A stretch of DNA of 64,000 nucleotides from Pseudomonas subflava (GCF_023823685.1 NZ_JAMXBF010000001.1:124001-188000); one strand, 5' to 3'; counted from the stretch's first letter, positions 29,567-40,765 are shown. Numbers and translations are program-made. The notes: generated from the sequence alone by a model not told the origin.

Positions 29567-30267
29567 AACCTGTTCAGCTGCCCCTCGGCATCCGTCTGCG
29601 TGACGATGCCACCTTCGCCAACTACTACCCCGGCGCCAACGCCGCGGCGCTCGGCTATGTCGAGCGCCTGTGCGAGGCAGACGCCGGCTGGACCGAGAGT
29701 CTGATCTACCTGTGGGGCGGCGAGGGCGTGGGGCGCAGCCATTTGCTGCAGGCGGCCTGCCTGCGCTTCGAGCAGCGCGGCGAGCCAGCGGTGTATCTGC
29801 CGTTGTCGGAAGTGGTGGAACACGGCCCGGAGTTGCTCGACGGCCTGGAGCAGTGCGAACTGGTCTGCCTGGACGAACTGGACGCCGTGGCCGGCCGCTC
29901 GGACTGGGAGGAGGCGCTGTTTCATCTGTTCAATCGCCTGCGCGATGCCGGCCGCAAGCTGCTGCTGGCCGCCACCGTGTCGCCACGCGAGCTGCCTGTA
30001 CAGCTCCCGGACCTGCAATCGCGTCTGACCCTGGCTCTGGTGTTCCAGCTCCACGCGTTGTCCGACGAAGACAAGCTGCGCGCCCTGCAGCTACGCGCCT
30101 CGCGCCGCGGCCTGCACCTGACCGACGAGGTCGGCCGCTTCATCCTCACCCGCGGCGAGCGTAGCATGAGCGCGCTGTTCGAACTGCTCGAACGTCTCGA
30201 CCAGGCCTCGCTACAGGCCCAGCGCAAGCTGACCATTCCCTTCCTCAAGGAAACCCTGGGCTGGTAG
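29563..30267 (+). CDS. hda: DnaA regulatory inactivator Hda
   Basis: A 234-residue DnaA-like AAA+ protein that, with the beta clamp, stimulates ATP-DnaA hydrolysis and limits re-initiation. It starts MKPVQLPLGIRLRDDATF, containing the clamp-binding QLPLGI motif. The Walker A equivalent is GGEGVGRSHLLQ, with arginine in place of lysine as in E. coli Hda. LVCLDELDAVAGR is Walker B, and an arginine finger is likely in the DLQSRLTLAL region. It lacks the DnaA DNA-binding domain. It is coupled to the upstream permease gene by a 4-bp overlap. Confidence 0.93.
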   Translation: MKPVQLPLGIRLRDDATFANYYPGANAAALGYVERLCEADAGWTESLIYLWGGEGVGRSHLLQAACLRFEQRGEPAVYLPLSEVVEHGPELLDGLEQCELVCLDELDAVAGRSDWEEALFHLFNRLRDAGRKLLLAATVSPRELPVQLPDLQSRLTLALVFQLHALSDEDKLRALQLRASRRGLHLTDEVGRFILTRGERSMSALFELLERLDQASLQAQRKLTIPFLKETLGW

Positions 30268-30282
30268 AGCCCAAGGGGCGCC

Positions 30283-31678
<1,396 letters not shown>

Positions 31679-31708
31679 CTAGAAGGCATAACGGGCTAAG
31701 GAGTAGGC

Positions 31709-32926
31709 ATGCGACAGCGGCTGGTGGACTGGTTGGAGTTCTGGCGCTTCGTGTGGCATCGCTTTCTCGTCGATCGCGCCATCAACAGCGCCGCCGCGCT
31801 GACCTACACCACGCTGTTCGCCGTGGTGCCGGTGATGACCGTGACCTTCGCCATCCTCTCGGCGGTGCCGGCCTTCCAGGGCACCGGCGAGCAGATCCAG
31901 TACTTCATCTTTCACAACTTCGTGCCGTCGTCGGGTGAAATGGTGCAGGAGTACCTGCGCGAGTTCACCGCCCAGGCGCGCCAGCTGACCTGGGCGGGCG
32001 TGGTGCTGCTGGCGATCACCGCGTTCTTCATGCTGCTGACCATCGAGAAGGCTTTCAACGCCATCTGGCGGGTGCGCCAGCCGCGCCGCGGGATCTCCAG
32101 CTTCCTGCTGTACTGGGCCATCCTCAGCCTCGGCCCGTTGCTGCTTGGTGCGGGTTTCGCGGTGACCACCTACATCACCTCGCTGATGCTGCTGTCGGGG
32201 CCCGAGTCGTTGGCGGGAGTGCAGACGCTGCTGCGCTTCGCGCCGCTGCTGTTCAGCACCGCGGCCTTCACCCTGATCTATTCGGCGGTGCCCAATACCC
32301 GCGTGCCGCTGCGTCACGCGCTAGCCGGCGGCCTGTTCACCTCGGCGCTGGTAGAGGTCGCCAAGAACGTCTTCGGGCTGTTCGTCAGCTGGTTTCCCGG
32401 CTACCAGCTGATCTACGGCGCGTTCGCCACGGTGCCGCTGTTCCTGCTGTGGATCTACCTGTCCTGGCTGATCGTGCTGTTCGGCGCGGAGCTGGTGTGC
32501 AATCTCTCTTCGTCGCGCAGCTGGCGGCGCCGGGCACTGCCGCGTCTGCTGGTGCTGCTCGGTGTGCTGGAGGTGTTTCACGAGCGTCAACAGCGCGGGC
32601 GTTCGGTGCGCCATCGCGACGTGCAGCGCCAGGGCTGGTCGATGCCGGAGGATGAATGGGCCGAGCTGGTCGAATTCCTCGAGCAGGAACAGCTGATCTG
32701 CCGGACCAGCGAGGGCGCCTGGGTGCTCTGCCGCGACTTGGAGCACTACAGCCTGCAGCGCCTGATCGCCCACAATCCCTGGCCGTTGCCGCGGCTCAAC
32801 CAGTTGCCGGAGCGGCTGGACGCGGCCTGGTATCCAGCGCTGCGCCAGGCCTTGGAGCAGATGCACATGGAGCAAGAGGCGCTGTTTGGCGGAAGCCTGG
32901 CGCATTGGCTCAAGGCCCGGGAATAG
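31709..32926 (+). CDS. YihY/virulence factor BrkB family inner-membrane protein
   Basis: A 405-residue protein. The N-terminal 270 residues hold six predicted helices with family landmarks [43 protein letters not shown], the [17 protein letters not shown]-like loop, and [26 protein letters not shown]. The last 130 residues are soluble and resemble a winged-helix domain. The family was once annotated as ribonuclease BN; that is now regarded as wrong. Function (possibly transport or envelope assembly) is unknown. Confidence 0.85.
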   Translation: MRQRLVDWLEFWRFVWHRFLVDRAINSAAALTYTTLFAVVPVMTVTFAILSAVPAFQGTGEQIQYFIFHNFVPSSGEMVQEYLREFTAQARQLTWAGVVLLAITAFFMLLTIEKAFNAIWRVRQPRRGISSFLLYWAILSLGPLLLGAGFAVTTYITSLMLLSGPESLAGVQTLLRFAPLLFSTAAFTLIYSAVPNTRVPLRHALAGGLFTSALVEVAKNVFGLFVSWFPGYQLIYGAFATVPLFLLWIYLSWLIVLFGAELVCNLSSSRSWRRRALPRLLVLLGVLEVFHERQQRGRSVRHRDVQRQGWSMPEDEWAELVEFLEQEQLICRTSEGAWVLCRDLEHYSLQRLIAHNPWPLPRLNQLPERLDAAWYPALRQALEQMHMEQEALFGGSLAHWLKARE

Positions 32927-33105
32927 GGCTTGTCAGAAGTGACGAAAAAAGTCAGTTTAAGGCGAGGCGCAGCTGGCTGAACGGCTGCGGGCGCGCTCAG
33001 GCGCGACAAACTACCGGCCCGGGAAGGCTGGCACGCTTCTGGCAATTACCCAGCAACATGCTGGCAGACTGCTAGCGGCCTGAATGACTCAGGGAAGTCG
33101 AGTGG

Positions 33106-33297
33106 ATGAGCAGTAGCAAGAACAAGATAGTGCCGTTGCAACCGCGGGATTCCGAGGAGGCGCTGGAACGCCTCAACCGCATCACCGGCCTGCGTTTCTC
33201 CCGCTGGCCGGAATCGTTGGCCTCCCTGGCCCGACAGGCCGCCGAAGAGAGCGAACCATCCAAGCCCAGCAGCGTGGTGCGCTTCGGCGTGTTCTGA
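33106..33297 (+). CDS. Small conserved hypothetical protein
   Basis: A 63-residue basic, soluble protein of unknown function, with no signal peptide or cysteines. Sequence features are RDSEEALERLNRITGLRFSRW and a C-terminal SVVRFGVF. It is plausible as a gene because the ATG is followed by codon use like its neighbours and the frame ends just before a terminator. The 179-bp gap upstream holds a TATA-like and T/A-rich patch but no clear promoter, and I see no other gene there. Confidence 0.5.
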   Translation: MSSSKNKIVPLQPRDSEEALERLNRITGLRFSRWPESLASLARQAAEESEPSKPSSVVRFGVF

Positions 33298-33304
33298 CCC
33301 CCAA

Positions 33305-33330
33305 AACAAAACCCCCGCCGAAGCGGGGGC
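33305..33330 (-). terminator. Rho-independent terminator
   Basis: CCCCCGC/GCGGGGG stem with a CGAA-type loop, followed on the minus strand by TTTTGTTTTGG. It ends the leftward gene at 33351-33743. Confidence 0.75.
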
Positions 33331-33350
33331 CGGGAAACGGGGGTGACGAC

Positions 33351-33743
33351 TCAGGCCATGGCCTGGCGCGACGCGCTGTCCAGCAGCTCCACAGCCTGGA
33401 CGAACAATTCCTCGACGATCAGCGTCTGCGCCGGTACCGCCGAGCGCAGGCGAATCTGCATGTCCTCGATCTTGGTCTTCATCGGCAGACGGGCGATGCC
33501 GGAGAGCATCACCTTGTTGTGCACGTTGACCTTGCCGTGGTCGACCGCCACGTCGCGGACCTGGCTGCCGTCACGGTAGCGCACCATCAGCGATACCGGC
33601 AGATTCGCCAGCCCCGGCAGATGCAGCCAGACCGCCACGTTGAACTCGCCGACACGCCCTTCGTAGGGCGTCACGCTCAGGCGAGCGCTGTTGACGATGC
33701 TGGCAGGAACTGGACCGATCAGCTTGTCGTTGGCTTGGGACAT
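33351..33743 (-). CDS. Conserved hypothetical protein
   Basis: A 130-residue protein without a signal peptide or membrane helix; I do not recognise its family. Predicted beta-rich core: YEGRVGEFNVAVWLHLPG, VSLMVRYRDGSQVRDVAVDHGKVNV, then LIVEELFVQAVELL. The ATG at 33741-33743 gives MSQANDKL with GGAG 7 bp upstream; an in-frame ATG 21 bp earlier is less likely. A TATAAT-like -10 box lies on the minus strand at 33783-33788. It is monocistronic, with its own terminator. Confidence 0.6.
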   Translation of the reverse strand: MSQANDKLIGPVPASIVNSARLSVTPYEGRVGEFNVAVWLHLPGLANLPVSLMVRYRDGSQVRDVAVDHGKVNVHNKVMLSGIARLPMKTKIEDMQIRLRSAVPAQTLIVEELFVQAVELLDSASRQAMA

Positions 33744-33947
33744 GAAGGCTCCGGCAGAACTCATTGGTATAGGAATGGGCGGATTATAGGCGGGGGCTTT
33801 GGCCGGAAACTGTGCACTGAGGCTTCGGCCGGCGAGACCTGTGTCGCAGAACCCGGCTGAATGTTCAGGGGCTTTTCGGTGTCTGGCGCGGCGGGGTTGA
33901 ACCGGCTTCTTGCCCGACAGACATCCCTCGAAGCGCCTCGGCAGCCA

Positions 33948-35357
33948 TTAGGCCAGGCGCAGCGGGTGGCGGATCACCGAGGGCGTACTGAGGTTGGCTG
34001 CCGGCAGTGGCAGCACGGCCTGGTTGTTGACGTTGGCCAGTTGCAGCCAGAGGTTTTCGCCCTCCACGAACTGGCCGCACGGCAGCCACAGGCCGTGGTG
34101 CCAACCCGCACCCGGTTCGGGCGTGCTCTGCAGCACGCCGGGGTGGGTCTGTGCGCTGGGCGCCCGGCGCAGCCATACGGCGCGCGGCAGGCCCTTGAGA
34201 TAGCGCAGCCCGAGATGCAGTCCTTCACGGTTGAGATGACGCCAGCGCACCAGGGCCAGGGTCGGAGTGCCGCTGTGGGTCAGCACCAGGACCAGTTGGC
34301 CGACCGGCAGCTGCTGGGCGAACTCGACCTGGCAGATCAGGCGAGCGCCGCCGGGGCTGGCGTCGAGCATCTGAGCCGAGCTGTTCGGCGGCCGCTTCTC
34401 CAGCAACTGGGCATGTACCGCCAGCAACCCGATCACCAGGCTGCAGTCGGCGCTGAAGTCGGCGCGCGGATGGCGGCGTTGCTGGCGACCCAGCCAATGC
34501 GGACGCACCCGCTCCAGCAACTCGCGTTGATGGCTGCCCTGCAGCGGCGCCGGTTCGTGGAGCGCGACCAGCAGGGCGCCCAGCTCCAGGCGCCGCAGGT
34601 ATTCGATCTCGCCCTGAGGTTCGGCATCGTAAGGCAGGCAGGGCTGCGACTGGCGCAGGTCGATCAGCGGGCCTTCGCCTTCCTCGTCTTCGTCCCAGGG
34701 CAGCAGGCGAGCCAGTTCGGCCAGCGGCGTGAGCGCGCCGAACAGCAGCTCGCATTCGCCCTCGGCCAGATGAAACGGGTTGCTGAGGGCGAGCATCAGG
34801 GTCTGTTGGTAAAGGCCACGCAGGGAATTGGCCGGGGCCGGCTGAAAGGAAGCGGCGACATGCTCGTCGAGACAGCCCTGGTGCTCGCCGATCCAGTACA
34901 GCAGGTGACTGTCGCTCCATAGCGAGGCGGGCGGCTCCTGATACAGCTGATAGTGGCGCATCAGGCTCTGGGCCAGGAAATGCTCGGCCATGTACAGGCA
35001 CCAGGCCAGGTGCGGGCGCGATGGCTGGCGACCCTGCAGAATCTGCAGCAGCAGGCGCTTGAAGCCGGCGGCCAATTCTTCACACAGCTGCACGAACAGA
35101 CTCGAAGGTGCAATGCCGCTGCGCCGCGCGGTGCAGTAGTGGCGGTATTCCTCGCAGAAGCTTTGCAGGGCGCGCTGCCTTTCCAGTAAGGTCATGGCGC
35201 TGCGGTTGAGGCGGAACAGCAGGTCCAGCGCCTGTGACAGGCCGTCATCACCCGGCTGGCGACGGGCGTCCGCGAGCCTGGCGTTGAGGTCGGCCAGCGG
35301 CGTGGCATCCTCTTCAAGGATGTCCGGCACTTCGAGGCGCAGGGCATCCAGCGTCAT
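33948..35357 (-). CDS. PilZ-like domain protein with long helical N-terminal region
   Basis: A 469-residue cytoplasmic protein. Residues 1-290 are mostly predicted alpha helix with no family I recognise. Residues about 290-400 carry PilZ-type c-di-GMP-binding signatures: RRHPR at 294-298 (RxxxR) and DASPGG at 332-337 (DxSxxG), followed by strands such as GLHLGLRYL. This points to a c-di-GMP effector, perhaps linking the second messenger to a partner bound by the helical part. The ATG at 35357 gives MTLDALRLEV; the longer frame runs over the opposing thioredoxin gene and is not real. It is divergent from that gene with 30 bp between starts. Confidence 0.68.
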   Translation of the reverse strand: MTLDALRLEVPDILEEDATPLADLNARLADARRQPGDDGLSQALDLLFRLNRSAMTLLERQRALQSFCEEYRHYCTARRSGIAPSSLFVQLCEELAAGFKRLLLQILQGRQPSRPHLAWCLYMAEHFLAQSLMRHYQLYQEPPASLWSDSHLLYWIGEHQGCLDEHVAASFQPAPANSLRGLYQQTLMLALSNPFHLAEGECELLFGALTPLAELARLLPWDEDEEGEGPLIDLRQSQPCLPYDAEPQGEIEYLRRLELGALLVALHEPAPLQGSHQRELLERVRPHWLGRQQRRHPRADFSADCSLVIGLLAVHAQLLEKRPPNSSAQMLDASPGGARLICQVEFAQQLPVGQLVLVLTHSGTPTLALVRWRHLNREGLHLGLRYLKGLPRAVWLRRAPSAQTHPGVLQSTPEPGAGWHHGLWLPCGQFVEGENLWLQLANVNNQAVLPLPAANLSTPSVIRHPLRLA

Positions 35358-35387
35358 ACCAACCCTGCGGGTACGAGGAGCGATTGC

Positions 35388-35855
35388 ATGGGAAGACCAC
35401 TCCGGATGGTGATGGGGCTCTGCGCCGGTCTTCTGCTGGCCGGCTGCGCCGACGACTGGGGCGTCGATCAGCATGGACGAAAGGTAACGGCTGAGCAGCT
35501 GGAAGGCCAGTGGTTGGTGATCAATTACTGGGCCGAGTGGTGCAAGCCGTGCCGCACCGAAATTCCCCAGCTCAACCGGCTGGAGGCGGAGTTGCAGGGC
35601 AAGGGCACGCGGGTGATCGGGGTGAATTTCGATGCCCTGCAGGGCGAGAAGCTCGGCAAGGCCGCGGACGCCTTCGACATCCGCTTCACCGTGCTGGCGC
35701 AGGATCCGGCTCCGCGCCTGGACCTGCCGCGCAACGACGTGTTGCCGGTGACCTACATCATCGACGCCAATGGCAGACTGCGCGAGCGCCTCGTCGGCGA
35801 GCAGACCGCCGCCGGCCTGCAGGCACGACTGGCCCATTGGCAGGCTGAGGAGTAA
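35388..35855 (+). CDS. TlpA-family thioredoxin-like lipoprotein
   Basis: A 155-residue predicted lipoprotein: signal MGLCAGLLLAGC with the lipobox LAGC (lipidated cysteine near 20). The thioredoxin fold includes WLVINYWAEWCKPCRTEIPQL with the CKPC redox pair and the cis-proline LPVTYIID. It probably acts as a periplasmic disulfide reductase in cytochrome c maturation or oxidative repair. It lies 6 bp upstream of acyP in the same orientation, as in P. aeruginosa. Confidence 0.85.
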   Translation: MGRPLRMVMGLCAGLLLAGCADDWGVDQHGRKVTAEQLEGQWLVINYWAEWCKPCRTEIPQLNRLEAELQGKGTRVIGVNFDALQGEKLGKAADAFDIRFTVLAQDPAPRLDLPRNDVLPVTYIIDANGRLRERLVGEQTAAGLQARLAHWQAEE

Positions 35856-35860
35856 CGCAG

Positions 35861-36133
35861 ATGCAGATCTGTTTACACGGGTTCGTCAGTGGCAAGGTTC
35901 AAGGTGTGAGCTTTCGCCAGCACACACTGGAAGAGGCGGAGCGCCTCGATTTGAACGGATGGGTGCGCAACCTCGCCGATGGCCGCGTCGAGGTGCTGGT
36001 CGAGGGCGAAGAGGCCGCCGTTCGCGAATTGGCGGCCTGGCTGGAGCATGGGCCGGCTCAGGCTCGAGTGGACTCGCTGGAACTCGAGCCGCAGCCGATG
36101 CAGGGCGTCGCCGGCTTCATCATCCGACGCTGA
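35861..36133 (+). CDS. Acylphosphatase
   Basis: A 90-residue enzyme that hydrolyses acyl phosphates. The signature GKVQGVSFRQHTLEEAERL supplies the catalytic arginine, and GWVRNLADGRVEVLVEGEE the catalytic asparagine. The length is typical (about 90). ATG at 35861, only 5 bp after the thioredoxin-like gene. Its stop codon abuts the stop of the convergent lipoprotein gene, with no intergenic bases at all. Confidence 0.92.
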   Translation: MQICLHGFVSGKVQGVSFRQHTLEEAERLDLNGWVRNLADGRVEVLVEGEEAAVRELAAWLEHGPAQARVDSLELEPQPMQGVAGFIIRR

Positions 36134-37084
36134 TCAGTCCTCGCCGGGGTCGGCGGCCAGGCGGCCGGCATCCTTCATCAGCGATTCGAGGAACGCTTCC
36201 TGTAGCTCCGGATCGTTGCGGGTCAGTTCGATCAGGCTCTGCTCCAGCTCGCTGGCTTCCTCTTCCAGCCCAAGGTCGGACAGGCGCTTGACCCGGTAGA
36301 CCCACTGACTGACATCGTCGTCTTCGAGGTCGTCATAGATCAGCGCATGCGCCTCGCCCAGCTTGCCACGCAGATCGCGGCTGACCAGCAGGGTGGCCTC
36401 GGCTCGGGTGCCGTCCTGCGGATCTTCCACGCTCAATAACAGGGTGCCGACCTTGCTGGCATCGTGGTCGGCGAACGGGCCGTCGAGCAGATTGAGGCGC
36501 AGCACGCCACCGCGGTCGGTGGTCAGCTCGTGGTTTTCCCCGCCGGCCTTGACCTGCACCGGGCGTTCGGCCCAGGGCAGGCTCGAGTACTCCATGCGCT
36601 TGTCGTGCTGTTTCTCGTTGATGGCCGCCAGGTTTTGTTGGGAGCGGCCATTGGATTCCACGTTCATCGCCGGGTTGAGCCCGGCGACGCCATAGCTGAT
36701 CCAGTCTTTGGTAACGCTGTCCGGGAGGCGACCGAGCAGTACCACATTGAGCACGTTCGCGCCGATACCGGCCACTACCGCTACCGCGCCCAGCGGCGCT
36801 TCGTAAAGCTCGCGCCAGGGCTGGTAGGGGGTGTAGCGATCATAGTGGCGGGTGACCTCGAACTCGGTGACTTCGAAGGTCTTCTGCTCGTGGATGCGCA
36901 CGCGCCGTTGCGGCAGCTCCAGTACCCGTGGCTCGCCCACGTCGATCTGCAGGCTGTGGTCGAGCAGGCGGCGCTCGAAGCGCTCCTCGTGCTCGCTGCG
37001 TTGCGGCAGATGGTTGGCACAGCCGACCAGCAGGAAGGCGCCGAGCAGGGCGGCGCCGGTGCGAAGGGTATGACGCTGGAACAT
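36134..37084 (-). CDS. Conserved hypothetical lipoprotein
   Basis: A 316-residue predicted lipoprotein: TGAALLGAFLLVGCAN gives a lipobox cysteine near residue 22. The remainder is not a family I can name; residues about 95-120 (GAVAVVAGIGANVLNVVLLGRL) are hydrophobic and may be a second membrane-contacting segment. The C-terminus (about 240-316) is acidic and helical. It is downstream of proS by 19 bp in the same orientation, so probably cotranscribed, and matches the conserved gene next to proS in P. aeruginosa. No function is known to me. Confidence 0.68.
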   Translation of the reverse strand: MFQRHTLRTGAALLGAFLLVGCANHLPQRSEHEERFERRLLDHSLQIDVGEPRVLELPQRRVRIHEQKTFEVTEFEVTRHYDRYTPYQPWRELYEAPLGAVAVVAGIGANVLNVVLLGRLPDSVTKDWISYGVAGLNPAMNVESNGRSQQNLAAINEKQHDKRMEYSSLPWAERPVQVKAGGENHELTTDRGGVLRLNLLDGPFADHDASKVGTLLLSVEDPQDGTRAEATLLVSRDLRGKLGEAHALIYDDLEDDDVSQWVYRVKRLSDLGLEEEASELEQSLIELTRNDPELQEAFLESLMKDAGRLAADPGED

Positions 37085-37103
37085 TCAGGCTTCTGGCTCG
37101 GGT

Positions 37104-38819
37104 TCAGCGGGCGATGCGCGAGGCGAGGAAGCTCGGCAGGTCGGCGGCAGCCACCTGCTGAGCGTCGCTGTCACGGCGGTTCTTGTATTCGAAAGTGCCG
37201 TCGGCCAGGCCGCGCTCGCCGACCACAAGGCGGTGCGGGATGCCGATCAGCTCCATGTCGGCGAACTTCACGCCGGGGCTGGTCTTTTTGTCGCGGTCGT
37301 CCAGCAGCACCTCGTAGCCGGCGGCGGTCAGCTCGGCGTAGAGCTTGTCGGTGGCTGCGCGCACGGCCTCGTTCTCGTATTTCATCGGCACGATAGCGAT
37401 CTGGAACGGCGCCAGGGCGTCGGTCCAGAGAATGCCGCGCTCGTCGTAGTTCTGCTCGATGGCGGCAGCCACGACGCGGGAGACGCCGATGCCGTAGCAG
37501 CCCATGGTCAGGGTGACCGGCTTGCCGCTTTCGCCCAGCACCTTGCAACCCATGGCTTCGCTGTACTTGGTGCCGAGCTGGAAGATGTGGCCCACTTCGA
37601 TGCCGCGTTTGATCACCAGGGTACCTTGGCCGTCCGGGCTGGGGTCGCCAGCCACCACGTTGCGCAGGTCGGCGATGGCCGGCAGCGGCAGGTCGCGTTC
37701 CCAGTTGAGGCCGAAATAGTGCTTGTCGTCGACGTTGGCGCCGGCGCCGAAGTCGCTCATCAGTGCCACGCTGCGGTCGATCACGCAGGGGATCGGCAGG
37801 TTCAGCGGGCCGAGGGACCCCGGGCCCGCACCGATGGCGGCGCGGATCTCGGCCTCGGAGGCGAATGCCAGCGGGCTGGCGACCAGCTCGTGATTGGCGG
37901 CCTTGATCTCGTTCAGCTCGTGGTCGCCGCGGACGATCAGGGCGATCAGCTTGCCTTCTTCGGCCGCGTGCACGACCAGGGTCTTGACGGTCTTCTCGAT
38001 GGCCAGGCCGAACTGGGCAACCAATTCGTCGATGGTCTTGGCATTCGGCGTGTCGACCAGGCGCAGCTCTTCGCAGGCGGCGTCTCGCGCGGTCTCGCGC
38101 GGAATGGCTTCGGCCTTCTCGATGTTGGCGGCGTAGTCGGAGCTGTCGCTGAAGGCAATGTCGTCTTCACCGGACTCGGCCAATACATGGAATTCGTGGG
38201 AGCCGGTGCCGCCGATGGAACCGGTGTCGGCCTGCACCGGGCGGAAGTTCAGGCCCAGGCGGGTGAATACATTGCAGTAGGCCTGGTGCATGCGGTCGTA
38301 GGTTTCCTGCAGCGAGGCCTGGTCCAGGTGGAAGGAGTAGGCGTCCTTCATGATGAACTCGCGGCCACGCATCAGGCCGAAGCGCGGGCGGATCTCGTCG
38401 CGGAATTTGGTCTGGATCTGGAACATGTTGATCGGCAGCTGCTTGTAGCTGTTCAGCTCGTTGCGGGCCAGATCGGTAATGACTTCCTCGTGGGTCGGGC
38501 CGAGGCAGAAGGCGCGGTCATGGCGGTCCTTGATGCGCAGCAGCTCTGGACCGTATTGCTCCCAGCGTCCCGATTCCTGCCACAGCTCGGCCGGCTGCAC
38601 GGCCGGCATCAGTACTTCCAGTGCCCCGGCGGCGACCATCTCCTGGCGTACCACGGCCTCGGCCTTGCGCAGTACACGCAAGCCCATGGGCATCCAGGTG
38701 TACATGCCGGAGGCCAGCTTGCGGATCATGCCGGCGCGCAGCATCAGCTGGTGGCTGATCACTACGGCATCGGAGGGGGTTTCCTTGAGGGTCGAGAGCA
38801 GGTACTGACTGGTACGCAT
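37104..38819 (-). CDS. proS: Prolyl-tRNA synthetase
   Basis: A 571-residue class II synthetase of the bacterial type. Motif 1 is within [24 protein letters not shown], motif 2 [25 protein letters not shown], motif 3 [17 protein letters not shown]. The insertion editing domain (about 225-405), which removes Ala-tRNA(Pro), lies between motifs 2 and 3, and a C-terminal anticodon-binding domain follows. ATG at 38817-38819. It is divergent from the thioesterase gene over 92 bp. Confidence 0.95.
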   Translation of the reverse strand: MRTSQYLLSTLKETPSDAVVISHQLMLRAGMIRKLASGMYTWMPMGLRVLRKAEAVVRQEMVAAGALEVLMPAVQPAELWQESGRWEQYGPELLRIKDRHDRAFCLGPTHEEVITDLARNELNSYKQLPINMFQIQTKFRDEIRPRFGLMRGREFIMKDAYSFHLDQASLQETYDRMHQAYCNVFTRLGLNFRPVQADTGSIGGTGSHEFHVLAESGEDDIAFSDSSDYAANIEKAEAIPRETARDAACEELRLVDTPNAKTIDELVAQFGLAIEKTVKTLVVHAAEEGKLIALIVRGDHELNEIKAANHELVASPLAFASEAEIRAAIGAGPGSLGPLNLPIPCVIDRSVALMSDFGAGANVDDKHYFGLNWERDLPLPAIADLRNVVAGDPSPDGQGTLVIKRGIEVGHIFQLGTKYSEAMGCKVLGESGKPVTLTMGCYGIGVSRVVAAAIEQNYDERGILWTDALAPFQIAIVPMKYENEAVRAATDKLYAELTAAGYEVLLDDRDKKTSPGVKFADMELIGIPHRLVVGERGLADGTFEYKNRRDSDAQQVAAADLPSFLASRIAR

Positions 38820-38911
38820 GTTTGGCCGTTATGTCGGTTGCGAGGGCAAATAATGACTCGGCATTGTACGGTGCCAGCCATGTGGCGTACAGGATAGAGC
38901 GGGAGTTGAAC

Positions 38912-39328
38912 ATGGCGGAACTGACCGCTGAACAGGTGCAGGCGCTGATTCGCGCGGGCGTGCCGATGGCGGAGGATATCGACCTGCGCATCGACCGCCT
39001 CGAGGCCGATCTGGCGGTGGCCCGGGTGCCCTTTCACTCCAAGCTGGTGCGGCCGGGTGGAACCCTGTCGGGGCCGACCATCATGTCGCTGGCCGATGCG
39101 GCCATGTATGCGGTTGTGTTGGGCAGGCTGGGGCGAGTCGAGATGGCGGTGACGGCCAACCTCAATATCAACTTTCTGGCCCGGCCGAAACCGGTGGACC
39201 TGATCGCTGAGGCACGCATCCTTCGTTTATCGAAGCGCCAGGCCGTGTGCGAGGTCCAGCTCTATTCGCAAGGCGAGGAGGGCGAGCTGGTGGCGCATGT
39301 CACCGGGACCTATGCGCTGCCGCTCTGA
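38912..39328 (+). CDS. PaaI-like hot-dog thioesterase
   Basis: A 138-residue hot-dog protein of the PaaI family. Landmarks: GGTLSGPTIMSLADAAMYAVVLGRLG (central helix with the catalytic aspartate) and TANLNINFLARPKPVDLIAEARIL. It would hydrolyse acyl-CoA thioesters; substrate unknown. The ATG at 38912 (MAELTAEQVQAL) is preceded by GGGAG; the frame extends 30 codons upstream across the proS promoter and is not used. It ends 14 bp before a strong bidirectional terminator. Confidence 0.83.
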   Translation: MAELTAEQVQALIRAGVPMAEDIDLRIDRLEADLAVARVPFHSKLVRPGGTLSGPTIMSLADAAMYAVVLGRLGRVEMAVTANLNINFLARPKPVDLIAEARILRLSKRQAVCEVQLYSQGEEGELVAHVTGTYALPL

Positions 39329-39342
39329 GTCGGAAGGGTGGA

Positions 39343-39375
39343 TAAAAAAGAACCCGGCCTAGGCCGGGTTCTTTT
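39343..39375. terminator. Bidirectional Rho-independent terminator
   Basis: AAGAACCCGGCC / GGCCGGGTTCTT stem with A- and T-runs on both sides. It separates the thioesterase gene from the convergent porin gene. Confidence 0.88.
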
Positions 39376-39399
39376 ACGCTGAGTGCAGGTCGCTAGGAC

Positions 39400-40683
39400 T
39401 TACAGCACGTCCAGCGGGTAGTCAACAATCACGCGGAAGTCATTGTTGTCTGCACCGTTGTAGGCGTTGTAGGCATCGTTGGCGCGCCAGATGGCGTGGC
39501 GAACTCGGAACGACAGGTCTTTAGCAGCGCCTTCTTGAATGACGTACTTGGTCTCGAAGTTCCACTCGTGCTCTTTGCCTTCCTCCTCGAAGCCGTCAAC
39601 CTTGGCGTTGTCGCCAGTAACGTAGCGGGTCATGAAGCTCAAGCCCGGGACGCCATAGGAAGCCATGTCGAGGTCGTAGCGAACCTGCCAGGAACGTTCG
39701 TCTTCGCCGTAGAAGTCCGAGTATTGAACGGAGTTGTTCAGCCATACGGTGCCATTGCCATCAACACCGTAGTCATAGCCGTGGTCGCCAGAGGAACGCT
39801 GATAGGCCAGTGTGAACTTGTGGGCGCCAATGCTGTAGGCGGTTGCCAAGCTCCAAATGGTGTTGTCGTCGAACTCGCCGTTGGAGTACTCGTCTTCGTA
39901 ATCGGTTTTGTAGATGTTGAAGTCGAAGTTCAGGGCCTGCTCTTCAGCCAGCGGCAGGGTGTAGTTCAGGTTGCCGTAGTACTTTTTCCAGTAGTCTTCG
40001 ACGTCGGAAGCGTGAACGGAGCCGCTGAAGTTTTCAGTGAACGCATAGCTGGCGCCAACGATATCAGCAGTTTCGATGCCGAAGGTGTCGCGGTCGGTGG
40101 AGGCCTGGCTGCTCAGGGCGGTAAAGCGACCGGCGCTCAGCTCCAGACCTTCGATTTCGTTGCTGACCAGGTAGGTACCAGTAGCGACTTCCGGCAGGAT
40201 GCGGCTGTCGTCGGTGGAGAATACCGGGCTGCCGACGAACTGATTACCGTACTTCAGGACGGTGTCAGAGATACGGAATTTAACAGCGCCGCCCACTTCG
40301 GTCTGGGTGTCATCGCCGCGACCGTCACTGGTCTGGTCAAATAGGCCGTTGCCGAATTTACCACGGCCGCTGTCGAGCTTGATGCTGGAAAGGGAATGAG
40401 CATCAACACCAACACCGACGGTACCTTGGGTGAAACCGGATTCGAACAGCAGGCGAATGCCCAGGCCGGTCTCTTCGCGATAGCCGGCCGGGTTGGCCGA
40501 GGTGCTGTTGCCGTTGGCGGCACCATTTTTGAAATCGCGGTTCATGTACAGAACGCGGTTGAAGATGTCGAAGCTGCTGTCTTCAACAAAGCCCTTGGAC
40601 TCGGACTGTGCGCTGGCGAAAGCCAGTTGGGTGGTACCGGCGGTCACGGCCAGAGCCAGTGCGCTCCACTTCATCACTTGCAT
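39400..40683 (-). CDS. OprD-family outer-membrane porin
   Basis: A 427-residue porin of the OprD family, 18-strand barrel channels for basic amino acids and related small solutes. Signal peptide MQVMKWSALALAVTAGTTQLAFA, then SKGFVEDSSFDIFNRVLYMNRDF, typical of the mature OprD start, and a C-terminal FRVIVDYPLDVL strand. Codon use is less GC-extreme than its neighbours, as expected of a highly expressed gene. The position between the thioesterase and HIT genes matches oprD of P. aeruginosa, but the family has many paralogues, so specificity is not assigned. Confidence 0.87.
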   Translation of the reverse strand: MQVMKWSALALAVTAGTTQLAFASAQSESKGFVEDSSFDIFNRVLYMNRDFKNGAANGNSTSANPAGYREETGLGIRLLFESGFTQGTVGVGVDAHSLSSIKLDSGRGKFGNGLFDQTSDGRGDDTQTEVGGAVKFRISDTVLKYGNQFVGSPVFSTDDSRILPEVATGTYLVSNEIEGLELSAGRFTALSSQASTDRDTFGIETADIVGASYAFTENFSGSVHASDVEDYWKKYYGNLNYTLPLAEEQALNFDFNIYKTDYEDEYSNGEFDDNTIWSLATAYSIGAHKFTLAYQRSSGDHGYDYGVDGNGTVWLNNSVQYSDFYGEDERSWQVRYDLDMASYGVPGLSFMTRYVTGDNAKVDGFEEEGKEHEWNFETKYVIQEGAAKDLSFRVRHAIWRANDAYNAYNGADNNDFRVIVDYPLDVL

Positions 40684-40765
40684 TGTGATTGCTCCTTTGG
40701 TTTAGAAGATTTGTGCTGCCCATTGTTGTGTTGTGGGCAACTCTTTCTTTTTGTGTCGGCGCTAA

